A stretch of DNA of 17,072 nucleotides from Bacillota bacterium (GTDB taxonomy: Bacteria; Bacillota_E; Sulfobacillia; Sulfobacillales; Sulfobacillaceae), in assembly GCA_021820645.1 (NCBI GenBank), contig JAKADJ010000016.1, forward strand, positions 1 through 17,072, given 5' to 3'. Below are positions 6,920-14,866 of this stretch, one piece after another; position 1 is the stretch's first letter, and each line of letters begins with the position of its first letter. The position numbers were made by a program, and so were the translations under genes. Under the pieces are notes generated by a model. That model saw only the letters and a program-made list of their open reading frames with translations. It had not been told where the DNA came from and did not search any database.

Positions 6920-8848
6920 GTGGAGACCAAACCGTACGGATCCTGGCGGTCGCCAATCTCGGCTCCAATGCTGGTAGGGAAGACCACCCGCATGGCCGAT
7001 GTCTGGTTAACCGACGATGATACTTTATATTGGATTGAGGTACGCCCTGAACAACGAGGCCGTTTCGTGGTCATGAAGCGAAAGCCTGACACAGGGGAAG
7101 CCGTCGAGTTGACGCCTGAACCTTTTAATGTTCGAACCCGCGTGCATGAATACGGGGGAACCCCCTTTACGGTAGTCGGGACGACGCTTTTTTTCTCCAA
7201 CTATGGTGATCACCGTTTGTACCGCCAAGAAGACGGACAACAACCCAAAGCTGTGACGGCAAGCGCCCCGATGCGGTATGCGGACCTCGTGTGGGAGGAT
7301 GGGCGCCAGCGTCTGATTGCCATCCGCGAAGATCATACGGAATCCGACATCCATGCTGTGAATACGATTGTGGCAATCGACCCCGAGTCCGAAAGCACAG
7401 GGATTGTGTTGGTCGAAGGTGCCGACTTCTATCTCTATCCCCGCATCAGTCCCGATGGCAAAAAGCTTGCCTGGATTCAATGGAACCATCCGAATATGCC
7501 CTGGGACGGGACGGAACTCTGGGTGGGCGACTTAAACGACCACGGGGTGAGCCATGCGGAGCGCGTGGCGGGCGGACTGGAAGAGTCGGTCGTACAACCG
7601 GTCTGGTCGCCGGAAGGCACGCTGTACTTCGTATCGGATCGGCCCAACTGGTGGAACTTATATCGTTGGGACGATGGGCAGGCGGTCCCCGCCATCGCGC
7701 CCATGGACGCCGAATTCGGGCAGCCTAATTGGCAAATTGGGACCGCCAACTATGGATTCTTCGGCGACGACATCGTCGCCTTCTATTCCCGAAACGGGTC
7801 GGATTACCTTGTGCGCATTCATCCCCACTCCGGCAAGATGACACCGATCGATTCGGAGTACACCGTCTATTCCCAGGTGCGTACCAACGCGAAACGGGCG
7901 GTACTGTTTGCTGCCTCCCCGAAGGAACCGCGGGCGCTCGTATCCTGGGATCCCGACAAGGGGTTTCAGGTGATGAAGTCCAGTGGAGAGGCTCCCATTG
8001 GCGCGGAGGACATTTCCGATCCTCGGGCGATTGAATTTCCAACGGAGAATGGATTAACGGCTCATGCTTTCTTCTATCCCCCGCGAAATCACCAGTTTCA
8101 GGCACCTACCGGGGAAAAACCGCCGCTGATCGTGTTTAGCCACGGTGGTCCCACCGGCAGCACCGAAGCGGTCTTTAGCCTCTCCATTCAATACTGGACC
8201 ACGCGGGGATTCGCGGTGGTGGATGTCAACTACGGCGGTTCGACCGGCTATGGCCGCGCCTATCGTAACCGTCTTTATGATGCCTGGGGTTTGGTGGACG
8301 TGGCCGATTGCACGAACGCCGCTCGGTACCTCGCCCGGCAGGGCCTAGTAGACGAGAATCGTTTGGCGATTCGCGGCGGAAGCGCTGGGGGGTACACAAC
8401 GCTTGCCTGTTTGACGTTCACCGATGCTTTTCATGTTGGGGCAAGCTACTACGGCGTGAGCGACATTGGGGCGCTTGCTCGGGAGACACACAAGTTTGAG
8501 TCACGCTACATGGACAAGCTTGTCGGCCCCTGGCCCGAAGCCGAGGAAATCTATAACGCCCGCTCACCTATCATGCACGCGGAGAAACTCACGCGTCCAG
8601 TCATCTTCTTTCAAGGATTGGATGACAAGATTGTCCCGCCCAATCAGGCGGACTTAATGGTTAAGTCCCTGAAAGAGCGCGGCATTCCGGTGGCATATCT
8701 CACGTTTGAAGGGGAAGGCCACGGGTTTGTACGGGCGGAGACCGTCATCCGCGCCGAAGAAGCAGAGCTTTACTTCTACGCACAAATTCTGGGCATCGAA
8801 CTTTCCGAACCGATCGATCCCGTGCCCATCGACAACTGGAAGGCCTAA
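6920..8848 (+). CDS. S9-family prolyl oligopeptidase-type serine peptidase (acylaminoacyl-peptidase-like)
   Basis: Product of 642 residues from GTG 6920, with an AGGGGGA ribosome site. Residues about 20-360 form the N-terminal beta-propeller typical of S9 peptidases, with repeats such as YPRISPDGKKLAWIQW and VVQPVWSPEGTLYFVSD. Residues 370-642 are the alpha/beta-hydrolase domain. The catalytic triad is Ser488 in IRGGSAGGYT, Asp569 in GLDDKIVP and His601 in GEGHGF. FSHGGPTG (407-414) forms the oxyanion region. The length matches bacterial dipeptidyl aminopeptidase/acylaminoacyl-peptidase proteins. No signal peptide is present, so it should act in the cytoplasm on short peptides, removing N-terminal dipeptides or acyl-amino acids. 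It is a single gene with its own terminator. Confidence 0.92.
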   Translation: METKPYGSWRSPISAPMLVGKTTRMADVWLTDDDTLYWIEVRPEQRGRFVVMKRKPDTGEAVELTPEPFNVRTRVHEYGGTPFTVVGTTLFFSNYGDHRLYRQEDGQQPKAVTASAPMRYADLVWEDGRQRLIAIREDHTESDIHAVNTIVAIDPESESTGIVLVEGADFYLYPRISPDGKKLAWIQWNHPNMPWDGTELWVGDLNDHGVSHAERVAGGLEESVVQPVWSPEGTLYFVSDRPNWWNLYRWDDGQAVPAIAPMDAEFGQPNWQIGTANYGFFGDDIVAFYSRNGSDYLVRIHPHSGKMTPIDSEYTVYSQVRTNAKRAVLFAASPKEPRALVSWDPDKGFQVMKSSGEAPIGAEDISDPRAIEFPTENGLTAHAFFYPPRNHQFQAPTGEKPPLIVFSHGGPTGSTEAVFSLSIQYWTTRGFAVVDVNYGGSTGYGRAYRNRLYDAWGLVDVADCTNAARYLARQGLVDENRLAIRGGSAGGYTTLACLTFTDAFHVGASYYGVSDIGALARETHKFESRYMDKLVGPWPEAEEIYNARSPIMHAEKLTRPVIFFQGLDDKIVPPNQADLMVKSLKERGIPVAYLTFEGEGHGFVRAETVIRAEEAELYFYAQILGIELSEPIDPVPIDNWKA

Positions 8849-8854
8849 GACGGG

Positions 8855-8896
8855 AGGGAAGGCGCTCGTGAGTGTCGGGGCTCCTTCCCTGTTTTT
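8855..8896 (+). terminator. Rho-independent terminator between the S9 peptidase and acyl-CoA dehydrogenase genes
   Basis: AGGGAAGG (8855-8862) pairs with CCTTCCCT (8883-8890), followed by GTTTTT (8891-8896), with a 20-nt loop that allows a few more pairs. The T-run serves the plus strand only. The convergent acyl-CoA dehydrogenase gene ends 7 bp away, so its transcripts also run into this hairpin but find no T-run. Confidence 0.75.
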
Positions 8897-8902
8897 CGTG
8901 GG

Positions 8903-10051
8903 TTAGAGATACTCTTTTTTCAACTGGCTCGCGATGATATTCTTTTGGATTTCGGAAGTTCCCTCGTAAATGCGGGTAATGCGGGCATCCCGGTAAAAGC
9001 GCTCAATGGGGAAGTCGGTAATGTACCCGATGCCGCCATGGATTTGTACGGCGCGGTCAGCAATCCGGTTATAGACCTCGGACCCATAAAGCTTCAGCAT
9101 GGCAGCCTCCTTTATCACCGAAGCGCCCTGATCGGCCATCCAAGCGACGCGATACGTCATCCAGCGCAAGGTTTCGATTTCGGTCGCCATGTCGGCGAGA
9201 TAGTGTTGAATGATTTGCTGCTCGAATAGAGGCTTTCCGAACTGATGGCGCGCGAGCGCATGACGGGTTGAACGGTCGAGGAGATATTGGCAAGAGCCGA
9301 GTGCGCGCGCTGCAAGGCCTGCCCGGCCATTGGCTAGAATCTTGAGGGCATTGACGTAGCCTTGGCCGACGTCGCCCAGCACGTTTTCCTCCGGCACTTC
9401 CAAATCCTCGAAATAGAGCTGGGCGGTATGGGAGCCATGCAATCCCATCTTTTTCTCAACCGTTCCCACACGAAAGCCCTGGAAGCTTTTTTCCACGATA
9501 AAAGAGGTGATTCCCTTAGCGCCTAGGCTAGGGTTCGTGGATGCCATAACGGTAAAGACATGGGCTTCCGGCGCGTTGGTGATGTAGATCTTCTGACCGT
9601 TGAGAATATAACGGTCGCCCTTCTTCGTGGCCGTGGATCGGAGTGCCGCCGCATTGGACCCGGCTTCCGGCTCAGTCAGGGCGAAGGCCCCAATCCATTC
9701 ACCTGAGGCCATGCGTGGCAAATAGCGGGCCTTCTGCTCGGGACTGCCAAAGGTCACGATGCCCACCGACCCGATCCCGTTGTGCGCTCCTAAAATGGTT
9801 GTGTAGCCATTTGTGGTTTGACCGAGTTCCTCAAAGACAGCACACTTATCCACCATGGAGAGCCCGAGGCCGCCATACTCTTCGGGAATGCTGAGGCCGA
9901 AAAGGCCGAGCTCCTTCGAGGCTTCCAAGAGGTCTTCAGGAACCCGATCCTGGCGCTCAATGTCCATGGCCCGCGGTTCCACCTCGTGGGCAATAAAATC
10001 GCGCACGGCGTCTTTCATTTGCAGTATTTCGGGTGATAGGGAAAAGTCCAA
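8903..10051 (-). CDS. Acyl-CoA dehydrogenase
   Basis: Product of 382 residues from TTG 10051, with GAGGGGG about 6 nt upstream; starting there gives the usual family opening MDFSLSPEI. The flavoprotein oxidises acyl-CoA to trans-2-enoyl-CoA and passes electrons to ETF in beta-oxidation or branched-chain amino acid breakdown. The three domains are present at normal length. ALTEPEAGSNAA is signature 1, with Asn where Asp is common. QIHGGIGYITDFPIERFYRDARI is C-terminal signature 2. The catalytic base is Glu363 in IYEGTSEIQ. Chain-length preference cannot be read directly. No other beta-oxidation gene lies nearby. It is cytoplasmic and transcribed alone, divergent from the sortase operon. Confidence 0.93.
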   Translation of the reverse strand: MDFSLSPEILQMKDAVRDFIAHEVEPRAMDIERQDRVPEDLLEASKELGLFGLSIPEEYGGLGLSMVDKCAVFEELGQTTNGYTTILGAHNGIGSVGIVTFGSPEQKARYLPRMASGEWIGAFALTEPEAGSNAAALRSTATKKGDRYILNGQKIYITNAPEAHVFTVMASTNPSLGAKGITSFIVEKSFQGFRVGTVEKKMGLHGSHTAQLYFEDLEVPEENVLGDVGQGYVNALKILANGRAGLAARALGSCQYLLDRSTRHALARHQFGKPLFEQQIIQHYLADMATEIETLRWMTYRVAWMADQGASVIKEAAMLKLYGSEVYNRIADRAVQIHGGIGYITDFPIERFYRDARITRIYEGTSEIQKNIIASQLKKEYL

Positions 10052-10086
10052 AGAAGAGCCCCCTCTTTCTTAACCAGTTCGTTGTA

Positions 10087-10113
10087 AGCGTACACCGTGC
10101 GGATGGAAATCAA
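10087..10113 (-). promoter_or_regulatory. Weak candidate promoter of the acyl-CoA dehydrogenase gene
   Basis: On the minus strand TTGATT (10113-10108) is followed after 15 bp by TACGCT (10092-10087). The 10-mer GGTGTACGCT is identical to the one forming the candidate -10 of the aldolase gene at 6012-6021. The start point would be near 10080, about 30 nt before the TTG start. The short spacing keeps confidence low. Confidence 0.25.
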
Positions 10114-10180
10114 AAGAGATGACCAGAGTTCCAGCAAATCCCTGGCAAAATTTGTATCGATGCCCCCGATATTTCGTGAG

Positions 10181-10209
10181 CTCCGACGAACACTATTTCG
10201 GAGAGGAGG
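10181..10209 (+). promoter_or_regulatory. Possible 5'-UTR hairpin abutting the sortase ribosome binding site
   Basis: CTCCGA (10181-10186) can pair with TCGGAG (10198-10203) across an 11-nt loop, and the AGGAGG ribosome site follows directly at 10204-10209. A second inverted repeat, TATCG/CGATA (10155-10171), lies upstream. Such placement can tune translation, but the stem is short and could be chance. No convincing -35/-10 pair was found for this operon in 10052-10203. Confidence 0.25.
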
Positions 10210-10218
10210 TGATTGGTG

Positions 10219-11265
10219 ATGAAGCGAAGGGCGGGCGGGTTCCTGGTGGTCTTGGGCGTCCTATTGGCGAGTTGGGTGGCAATTTTCCAGTGGCACTCCT
10301 CTACAACCGGACGCCGCTTGGTACATCGCTATGTGAAGGCGGAAACGGCCACGCTGACCCACGCGGAACACTTACCTTCGGGGGTGGTCGGGATTTTACG
10401 AATCCCGTCCTTGAAGGAAACCGCCCCCATTGTGGAAGGCACCACCATGGCCCAACTAGCCATAGGCGTCGGGCACCTTCAAGACAGCGTCATGCCGGGT
10501 CAACCCGGTACCAGTGTGCTTGCCGGCCACAATGTCACGTGGTTTCATCGCATTAACCTTCTTAAGGTGGGGGACATCTTTTCAGTCATTCGGGGGCGCA
10601 ACCGCTACGAGTTTCGCATTGTCCGGACGGCCATCGTTCAGGCCGGGATGCCGCTAGTCGACAGTCGGACGCCGACCGTCGTGTTGGAAAGTTGCTACCC
10701 TTTGAACGCTCTTTACTTCACGCGAGACCGGTATCTGGTATGGGCCCGTGAAGTGGGCGTTCGACCTCTAGTCGTGGCGCCTTCGGTTCATCTGGGGACG
10801 TCGTTTAAGGCGTGGGGCATTCCGCCCGCCCTCGAGGCCCAAGGGCTTACGCTGAGAACCAATGCCATGCCCATGGGACATCTGACTATTCGAGGTAACC
10901 CGTCTCGGGACTTCGTCCAGTCGAACGCGCCCTTGGCTGCCGCCCAGGCCACGACCACGTTATTCTTTGCGGGCATACACACGCTCGTGCAGCATCACGT
11001 GGCGTGGGGGGCGAATCTAGCCCTTCCACCGTCAAGCCCCTTGTGGCCACTCGTTTCCCCAGGGTCTACGATTCAATATCTCACGCAGGCTGACGAGGGG
11101 GTGGTGGCGCGGGGCACCCAGGTGCGAAGCACACGGCTAACGGTGGAGATAGCAGCGACGTCGCCCCGGGGTAGCCGGACCGTCATGCGGCTGATATTTC
11201 GAGCCACGGTCCAAAAGGGGGATCAGGTGCGGGCGGTGTCGTGGACGGAAATTCCTTTAAGTTGA
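10219..11265 (+). CDS. Sortase (class D/E-like) with long C-terminal extension
   Basis: Product of 348 residues. ATG 10219 lies 9 nt after an excellent AGGAGG (10204-10209); in-frame TTG 10213 and GTG 10216 are less likely starts. Residues about 6-24 form an N-terminal membrane anchor. The sortase beta-barrel spans about 52-180: GVVGILRIPSL, LAGHNVTWF with catalytic His104, then VVLESCYP with Cys159 and RDRYLVWA with Arg171. Sortases are extracytoplasmic transpeptidases that cut a C-terminal sorting signal and attach the protein to the cell wall or another protein. Residues about 181-348 are an extension I do not recognise; typical class D enzymes end near 200. The next gene, 16 bp downstream in the same direction, encodes a secreted protein with a sorting-signal-like tail and is its probable dedicated substrate. 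Confidence 0.85.
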   Translation: MKRRAGGFLVVLGVLLASWVAIFQWHSSTTGRRLVHRYVKAETATLTHAEHLPSGVVGILRIPSLKETAPIVEGTTMAQLAIGVGHLQDSVMPGQPGTSVLAGHNVTWFHRINLLKVGDIFSVIRGRNRYEFRIVRTAIVQAGMPLVDSRTPTVVLESCYPLNALYFTRDRYLVWAREVGVRPLVVAPSVHLGTSFKAWGIPPALEAQGLTLRTNAMPMGHLTIRGNPSRDFVQSNAPLAAAQATTTLFFAGIHTLVQHHVAWGANLALPPSSPLWPLVSPGSTIQYLTQADEGVVARGTQVRSTRLTVEIAATSPRGSRTVMRLIFRATVQKGDQVRAVSWTEIPLS

Positions 11266-11281
11266 TGGGAGGAGAGGGGAT

Positions 11282-12316
11282 ATGGCGTTCAACACAGGGG
11301 CGCTTCTATTGGCGGCCTCTCTCATGGGGCCATTGGTCTTGGCGCACCCGGCTTTGGCAGCCAGTGGAGCAACAACTCTCTCGAGCATAGGCTCGGAGGC
11401 CGTCGGCGTGCCGAAAGTTCCCTGTTACGGTGGGCCGATCAATCGTCATGAGCTAGGGGCGGCGCCAAATGCCTTTGGCAAGCTCACTGGTACTGAAAAC
11501 ACCAAGGGAACGTTTACAGCCGGATCGGAATTCGGATCGTTGGGAAAAGAGAAAGGCTCCATCGCGGGAACCACTCAACATGTCTATCACATGCGAGTGG
11601 CTATAAAAACCAAGCCGCACCTGTTGCCGCAGGTGGGCTTGGCAAGCCACAGTGTGGGCGTATTTCAGGGCAGCCCTGTTCGAGCGATTGTTCCTCTCTC
11701 GATCAGTGGCGTAAACCACTTACGGATAGTGTACCACGAGAAAGCCAACCAACACGTGGGCCTAGGAGAAAGTGGAACCGGGAGCGCCGTGGGCATATGC
11801 CATGATTTGTTAGCGGCGCTTAAGGGTCGCCGTGACGTCCACGTAACGATCCAGTCCCTCACGTCCGGAGAGCTTCGATTAACCCTGTACGGTACTGGCG
11901 CCAACGTTGTGTTAGGGAAGGTAATCCTTCCGCAAGAATTGATGATTCGCACGATTTCCCGGTTCGTGGCATCCGGTACAGTGCCGATCCAATGCCTTCA
12001 GCGGGGGGAGGGCGCTGTGGTCCTTCGGCCGGCAATTCGGGCCAGCGGGGCGGCATCGGCGGAGACAGTCCATCATGCACTGAAAGCCTTGGGGTCCCGC
12101 CACCGAGTGAAGACTTCGAAGGCTGAGGCACTCCCAGCGGGCAGGGCCATCGGGGGCGGTGCAGGTTCGGGTCCCTCTTCGATAAAGCCCGGCCAAATCA
12201 TTCTAGGGGCGACCACCGTCCATACGGGCCTTCCCTTCGGGGCGGAATTGGCGGTGGCGGGTGCTTTGGTGGCGTTAGGCTCGGGCATCTTGGTGCGTTC
12301 CCGACGATCGGGATAA
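11282..12316 (+). CDS. Secreted surface protein with atypical sortase signal (LPFGA), probable substrate of the adjacent sortase
   Basis: Product of 344 residues from ATG 11282, with a purine-rich ribosome site (GGAGAGGGG) directly upstream. Residues 1-27 are a signal peptide ending AHPALA-AS. The body (about 28-280) contains three Cys and matches no domain I know. Residues 280-312 are a Gly/Ser/Pro-rich linker. The tail has the three parts of a sorting signal: LPFGA at 317-321, a hydrophobic helix at about 323-336, and a basic end RSRRSG. A canonical signal would be LPxTG; here LPFTGAEL, common in related tails, appears shortened to LPFGAEL with the Thr missing. It is co-transcribed with the sortase gene and followed by a strong terminator, so the two form a closed two-gene unit. 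Function is unknown; it is probably wall-anchored. Confidence 0.75.
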   Translation: MAFNTGALLLAASLMGPLVLAHPALAASGATTLSSIGSEAVGVPKVPCYGGPINRHELGAAPNAFGKLTGTENTKGTFTAGSEFGSLGKEKGSIAGTTQHVYHMRVAIKTKPHLLPQVGLASHSVGVFQGSPVRAIVPLSISGVNHLRIVYHEKANQHVGLGESGTGSAVGICHDLLAALKGRRDVHVTIQSLTSGELRLTLYGTGANVVLGKVILPQELMIRTISRFVASGTVPIQCLQRGEGAVVLRPAIRASGAASAETVHHALKALGSRHRVKTSKAEALPAGRAIGGGAGSGPSSIKPGQIILGATTVHTGLPFGAELAVAGALVALGSGILVRSRRSG

Positions 12317-12330
12317 CGGCAAGAATGGCA

Positions 12331-12364
12331 AGCGGCAGCAGTTTTCATGGCTGCCGCTATTTTA
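12331..12364 (+). terminator. Rho-independent terminator of the sortase operon
   Basis: A perfect 9-bp stem, AGCGGCAGC (12331-12339) and GCTGCCGCT (12350-12358), with a 10-nt loop, followed by ATTTTATT. It ends the sortase-substrate unit and excludes the longest possible start of the next reading frame, which would lie inside the hairpin. Confidence 0.9.
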
Positions 12365-12388
12365 TTCGCAGCTATCCTATTATTGGCA

Positions 12389-12418
12389 TTAGCCACGCCG
12401 GAGAGGTTTGCGTATGAT
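12389..12418 (+). promoter_or_regulatory. Weak candidate promoter of the polytopic membrane protein gene
   Basis: TTAGCC (12389-12394) is followed after 18 bp by TATGAT (12413-12418, 4/6). A better -35-like TTGGCA at 12383-12388 is 24 bp away, which is too far. The start point would be near 12425, about 27 nt before ATG 12452. It is placed correctly after the terminator, but the -35 is poor. Confidence 0.25.
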
Positions 12419-12451
12419 TGGTCCAAATGGAAAGGTAATAGGAGGATTTTT

Positions 12452-13222
12452 ATGGTTTCTCGAACGTTTGAGCTTTTCCGTCGAGCCATTGCCATGAAGG
12501 GCGTGTGGACGACGGTGGTGTGGTCGGCGATTCTCGAGGCGATTAGCTTGGCGATTGCCTTCGCGTCCGGGCAAGGGTCGAGTCTCGTTCACCCTTTCTC
12601 GTTCGGCGCTACTCCATCTACACAGACGCCTAATCTTTCGCCGACGTCGGGCATTGTCGTCTTGGTCTTATTCGTTTTCGGCCCATTCGTCACGGCGGGC
12701 GTCTACGGGATGTTAGGCGCGGCGGTGAAGGGCGAAGAGGTGGGTTGGGCGAGCTTCATCCCCTATGCGCGAAAGCTCTATGGTCGCGCATGGGGTGCGG
12801 TTTTGTATTACCTGATCTATGTGGCGGCTTTTGCTATTGTTGTCGGACTTCTCTTTCTCGCCATTCATACAGTCGCGTTTGTCATTGCCAGTCTTCTGCT
12901 GATTGGCAGTTTCCCCTGGGCTATTCGCATGTTGGGAGGCCTGTTCGTCCATCATTACCGGTGGGGCCAAAGCTTTAAAGCTAGTTTTCGGGGCCGGAGC
13001 TATTGGGGCATGCTTGGCACGGGACTCTTGGGCATGGTGGGGATTTTGATAGGATACGGAATCTTGGCCCTATTGGCGACGCTTCTCCACGGAGTGGGCG
13101 AAGTGGTTTACTACCTAGGGGGCCTCTTTCTTAGTGTGTTGGTGGGATGCTGGTTCTTTTCCCTTTACTGGGCCGAAAAGGGTGACGACAGCGGGGCCTT
13201 TCCCGAACAACGGATTAGCTGA
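12452..13222 (+). CDS. Polytopic membrane protein of unknown function
   Basis: Product of 256 residues. ATG 12452 follows AGGAGG by 6 nt; a longer in-frame start at 12347 lies inside the preceding terminator and is rejected. The protein starts with a short cytoplasmic helix (FELFRRAIAMKGVW) and then has about six hydrophobic segments, roughly at 23-40, 70-95, 115-150 (two), 185-205 and 215-240. The shape resembles bacterial DUF-type integral membrane proteins with an amphipathic first helix, but I cannot name the family. No catalytic motif is seen. It lies between the sortase operon and a GT-C-like gene, so an envelope role is likely, but that is only context. Confidence 0.7.
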   Translation: MVSRTFELFRRAIAMKGVWTTVVWSAILEAISLAIAFASGQGSSLVHPFSFGATPSTQTPNLSPTSGIVVLVLFVFGPFVTAGVYGMLGAAVKGEEVGWASFIPYARKLYGRAWGAVLYYLIYVAAFAIVVGLLFLAIHTVAFVIASLLLIGSFPWAIRMLGGLFVHHYRWGQSFKASFRGRSYWGMLGTGLLGMVGILIGYGILALLATLLHGVGEVVYYLGGLFLSVLVGCWFFSLYWAEKGDDSGAFPEQRIS

Positions 13223-13356
13223 CGTCATACGGGGGTGCTGGAGGGATTCTAATCGACGGGGCACGAATCTTTCCCGACGGAGAGGGCGTTAAGATTACGG
13301 CCTTTCGGGTGTCAACCGCTAAAATGGGGATATCTATCTGGGAAAGGTTCTTCGCT

Positions 13357-14865
13357 ATGACTTCGTTAGAATCCTCAAAGCCGCGCGGTTCGTTCCATTT
13401 GTCCTCGGTTTGGCTGCCTCGCTTTCGCGTGTATACCGTAGGGGTGTTGGCGGCTTTGTCGCTCGTGCTTCCCTTGGTCCAGTTTTATAACGGCGGGGTG
13501 ACCGGCGATGTCTGGTGGGTATGGAAGGCCGGGCAATGGATGGCTCTTCACCACCAGATTCTCATGCATGACCCGGCCTCCTGGAATGGGAGCACGCTGG
13601 CTGGGCATCCTTGGGTAAACCTTGAGTGGGGATGGGAGCTTTTTCTCTATGTCGCGAATCCCCACTTGAACCCCTGGATCTTCATGGTCTTTCTGTGGAT
13701 TTGTGAGCTCATCATGATGGCCGGATTTGTATGGGCGATGCGGGCCATTGCCCCTAAGCTGACGCCGGAGATTATGATGGCACTCTATATGATTTACGCC
13801 ACATTCGCTTTCCCCTTTACGGTGAAACTTCGGGCCGAGATGTTCTCCTATATGGCGTTCCCATTTTTGTTGGGGATTTTGTGGCGCGGGCGAGAGAATC
13901 CTCGCTGGCTCTGGGTTCTGACCCCTCTTGCCATCCTTTGGGCCAATTTGCATGGAAGTTGGCTCATGATTCCGGTGCTGGGCGGTCTTGAGGTGGTTAT
14001 GAGTGCCGTGGGTCGGCGCGGGAACGTTTTTTGGCGCCAAATCCTCTATGCGATGGTACTCCCGATTTTAGCCGGGGTTCTCTTCACCCCGGAGCATATA
14101 CAGGTGCTGACCTATGCCTGGTGGCTAGACCACAATAAAGAAATCACCAGCCACATTCAGGAATGGTTGCCGCTTGACTTTCGGCAGCTGTCGATGGCGG
14201 TATGGGGTGTGGCGGTACTTGGAGCCTGGGTGTGGCGCGGTTGGGTCCCTCGGCGCTACCCCTGGCTTTTGGACGTCTGGTTTCTTGGAATTACCCTGGC
14301 TTTCTTTGATGAAATCCGGATGCTCACCTATTTTGGTCTGGTGTTCATGGTGTGGTGGGGATATGGGCTCGGTCAGCACCGGACCTATCAGGAATGGCTG
14401 CCGCCGGCTCAGGGAAAAAAGCCGTTTTATATCGGAACCGCTCTTGCCGGCATCCTCTCGCTGGGGGTTGCACTTTTTGTGATGTCATCCCACCCGAGCC
14501 GCGTAGAAAGCTACCCGGTGCCCAAGCCGATCATGTTCTGGCTCCACCATCACACCTATTCTGGTGTGTTGGCCCCCGATGCGGTGGGCGGCTTCCTCCT
14601 TGCTCATAACGTCCACGGGGTCTACATGGATGGCCGCGCTGACTTCTATCTGGCCAACGGACGTCGGTTTCAGAATTATATTCAGTTGATTTCCGCCGAC
14701 GCCCGTCCGAAGCGGGTGCACGCGATGTTGAGCGACGCCCACGTTACCGTCCTAGCTTGGCCCCAAAAAATGATGAATACCAGTCTCGAGTGGTTCATTG
14801 CTCGCGATCATTGGCAGGTGGTATTGAGATCCCATGGATGGCTAATCGTGAAAGCGCCGTCTTAA
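13357..14865 (+). CDS. Multi-spanning GT-C-like membrane protein (putative glycosyltransferase)
   Basis: Product of 502 residues from ATG 13357, with GGAAAGG at 13341-13347. A GTG at 13309 or ATG at 13324 would add up to 16 residues without a ribosome site. After a first transmembrane helix comes GDVWWVWKAGQWM, with an acidic residue in the first outer loop as in GT-C glycosyltransferases. PWVNLEWGWELFLY, LRAEMFSYMAFP and ILWANLHGSWL follow, and these resemble an uncharacterised PMT-like family with a WaNlHG motif. About ten membrane helices extend to residue 390. The last 110 residues form an outer domain: GGFLLAHNVHGVYMDGRADFY, then a mixed alpha/beta tail. GT-C enzymes transfer sugars from lipid carriers outside the membrane; the sugar and acceptor here are unknown. 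The stop codon lies 1 bp from the stop of the convergent tadZ-like gene. Confidence 0.7.
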   Translation: MTSLESSKPRGSFHLSSVWLPRFRVYTVGVLAALSLVLPLVQFYNGGVTGDVWWVWKAGQWMALHHQILMHDPASWNGSTLAGHPWVNLEWGWELFLYVANPHLNPWIFMVFLWICELIMMAGFVWAMRAIAPKLTPEIMMALYMIYATFAFPFTVKLRAEMFSYMAFPFLLGILWRGRENPRWLWVLTPLAILWANLHGSWLMIPVLGGLEVVMSAVGRRGNVFWRQILYAMVLPILAGVLFTPEHIQVLTYAWWLDHNKEITSHIQEWLPLDFRQLSMAVWGVAVLGAWVWRGWVPRRYPWLLDVWFLGITLAFFDEIRMLTYFGLVFMVWWGYGLGQHRTYQEWLPPAQGKKPFYIGTALAGILSLGVALFVMSSHPSRVESYPVPKPIMFWLHHHTYSGVLAPDAVGGFLLAHNVHGVYMDGRADFYLANGRRFQNYIQLISADARPKRVHAMLSDAHVTVLAWPQKMMNTSLEWFIARDHWQVVLRSHGWLIVKAPS

Positions 14866-14866
14866 G

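Noticed and set aside
12347..12451. 35-residue N-terminal extension of the polytopic membrane protein
   Set aside because: The upstream start lies inside the loop and stem of the preceding terminator and has no ribosome site, while AGGAGG stands 6 nt before ATG 12452.
13375..14040. Minus-strand open frame opposite the GT-C-like gene (221 codons)
   Set aside because: The product is rich in Pro, His and Arg with no recognisable motif, while the plus strand encodes coherent membrane helices and family motifs.
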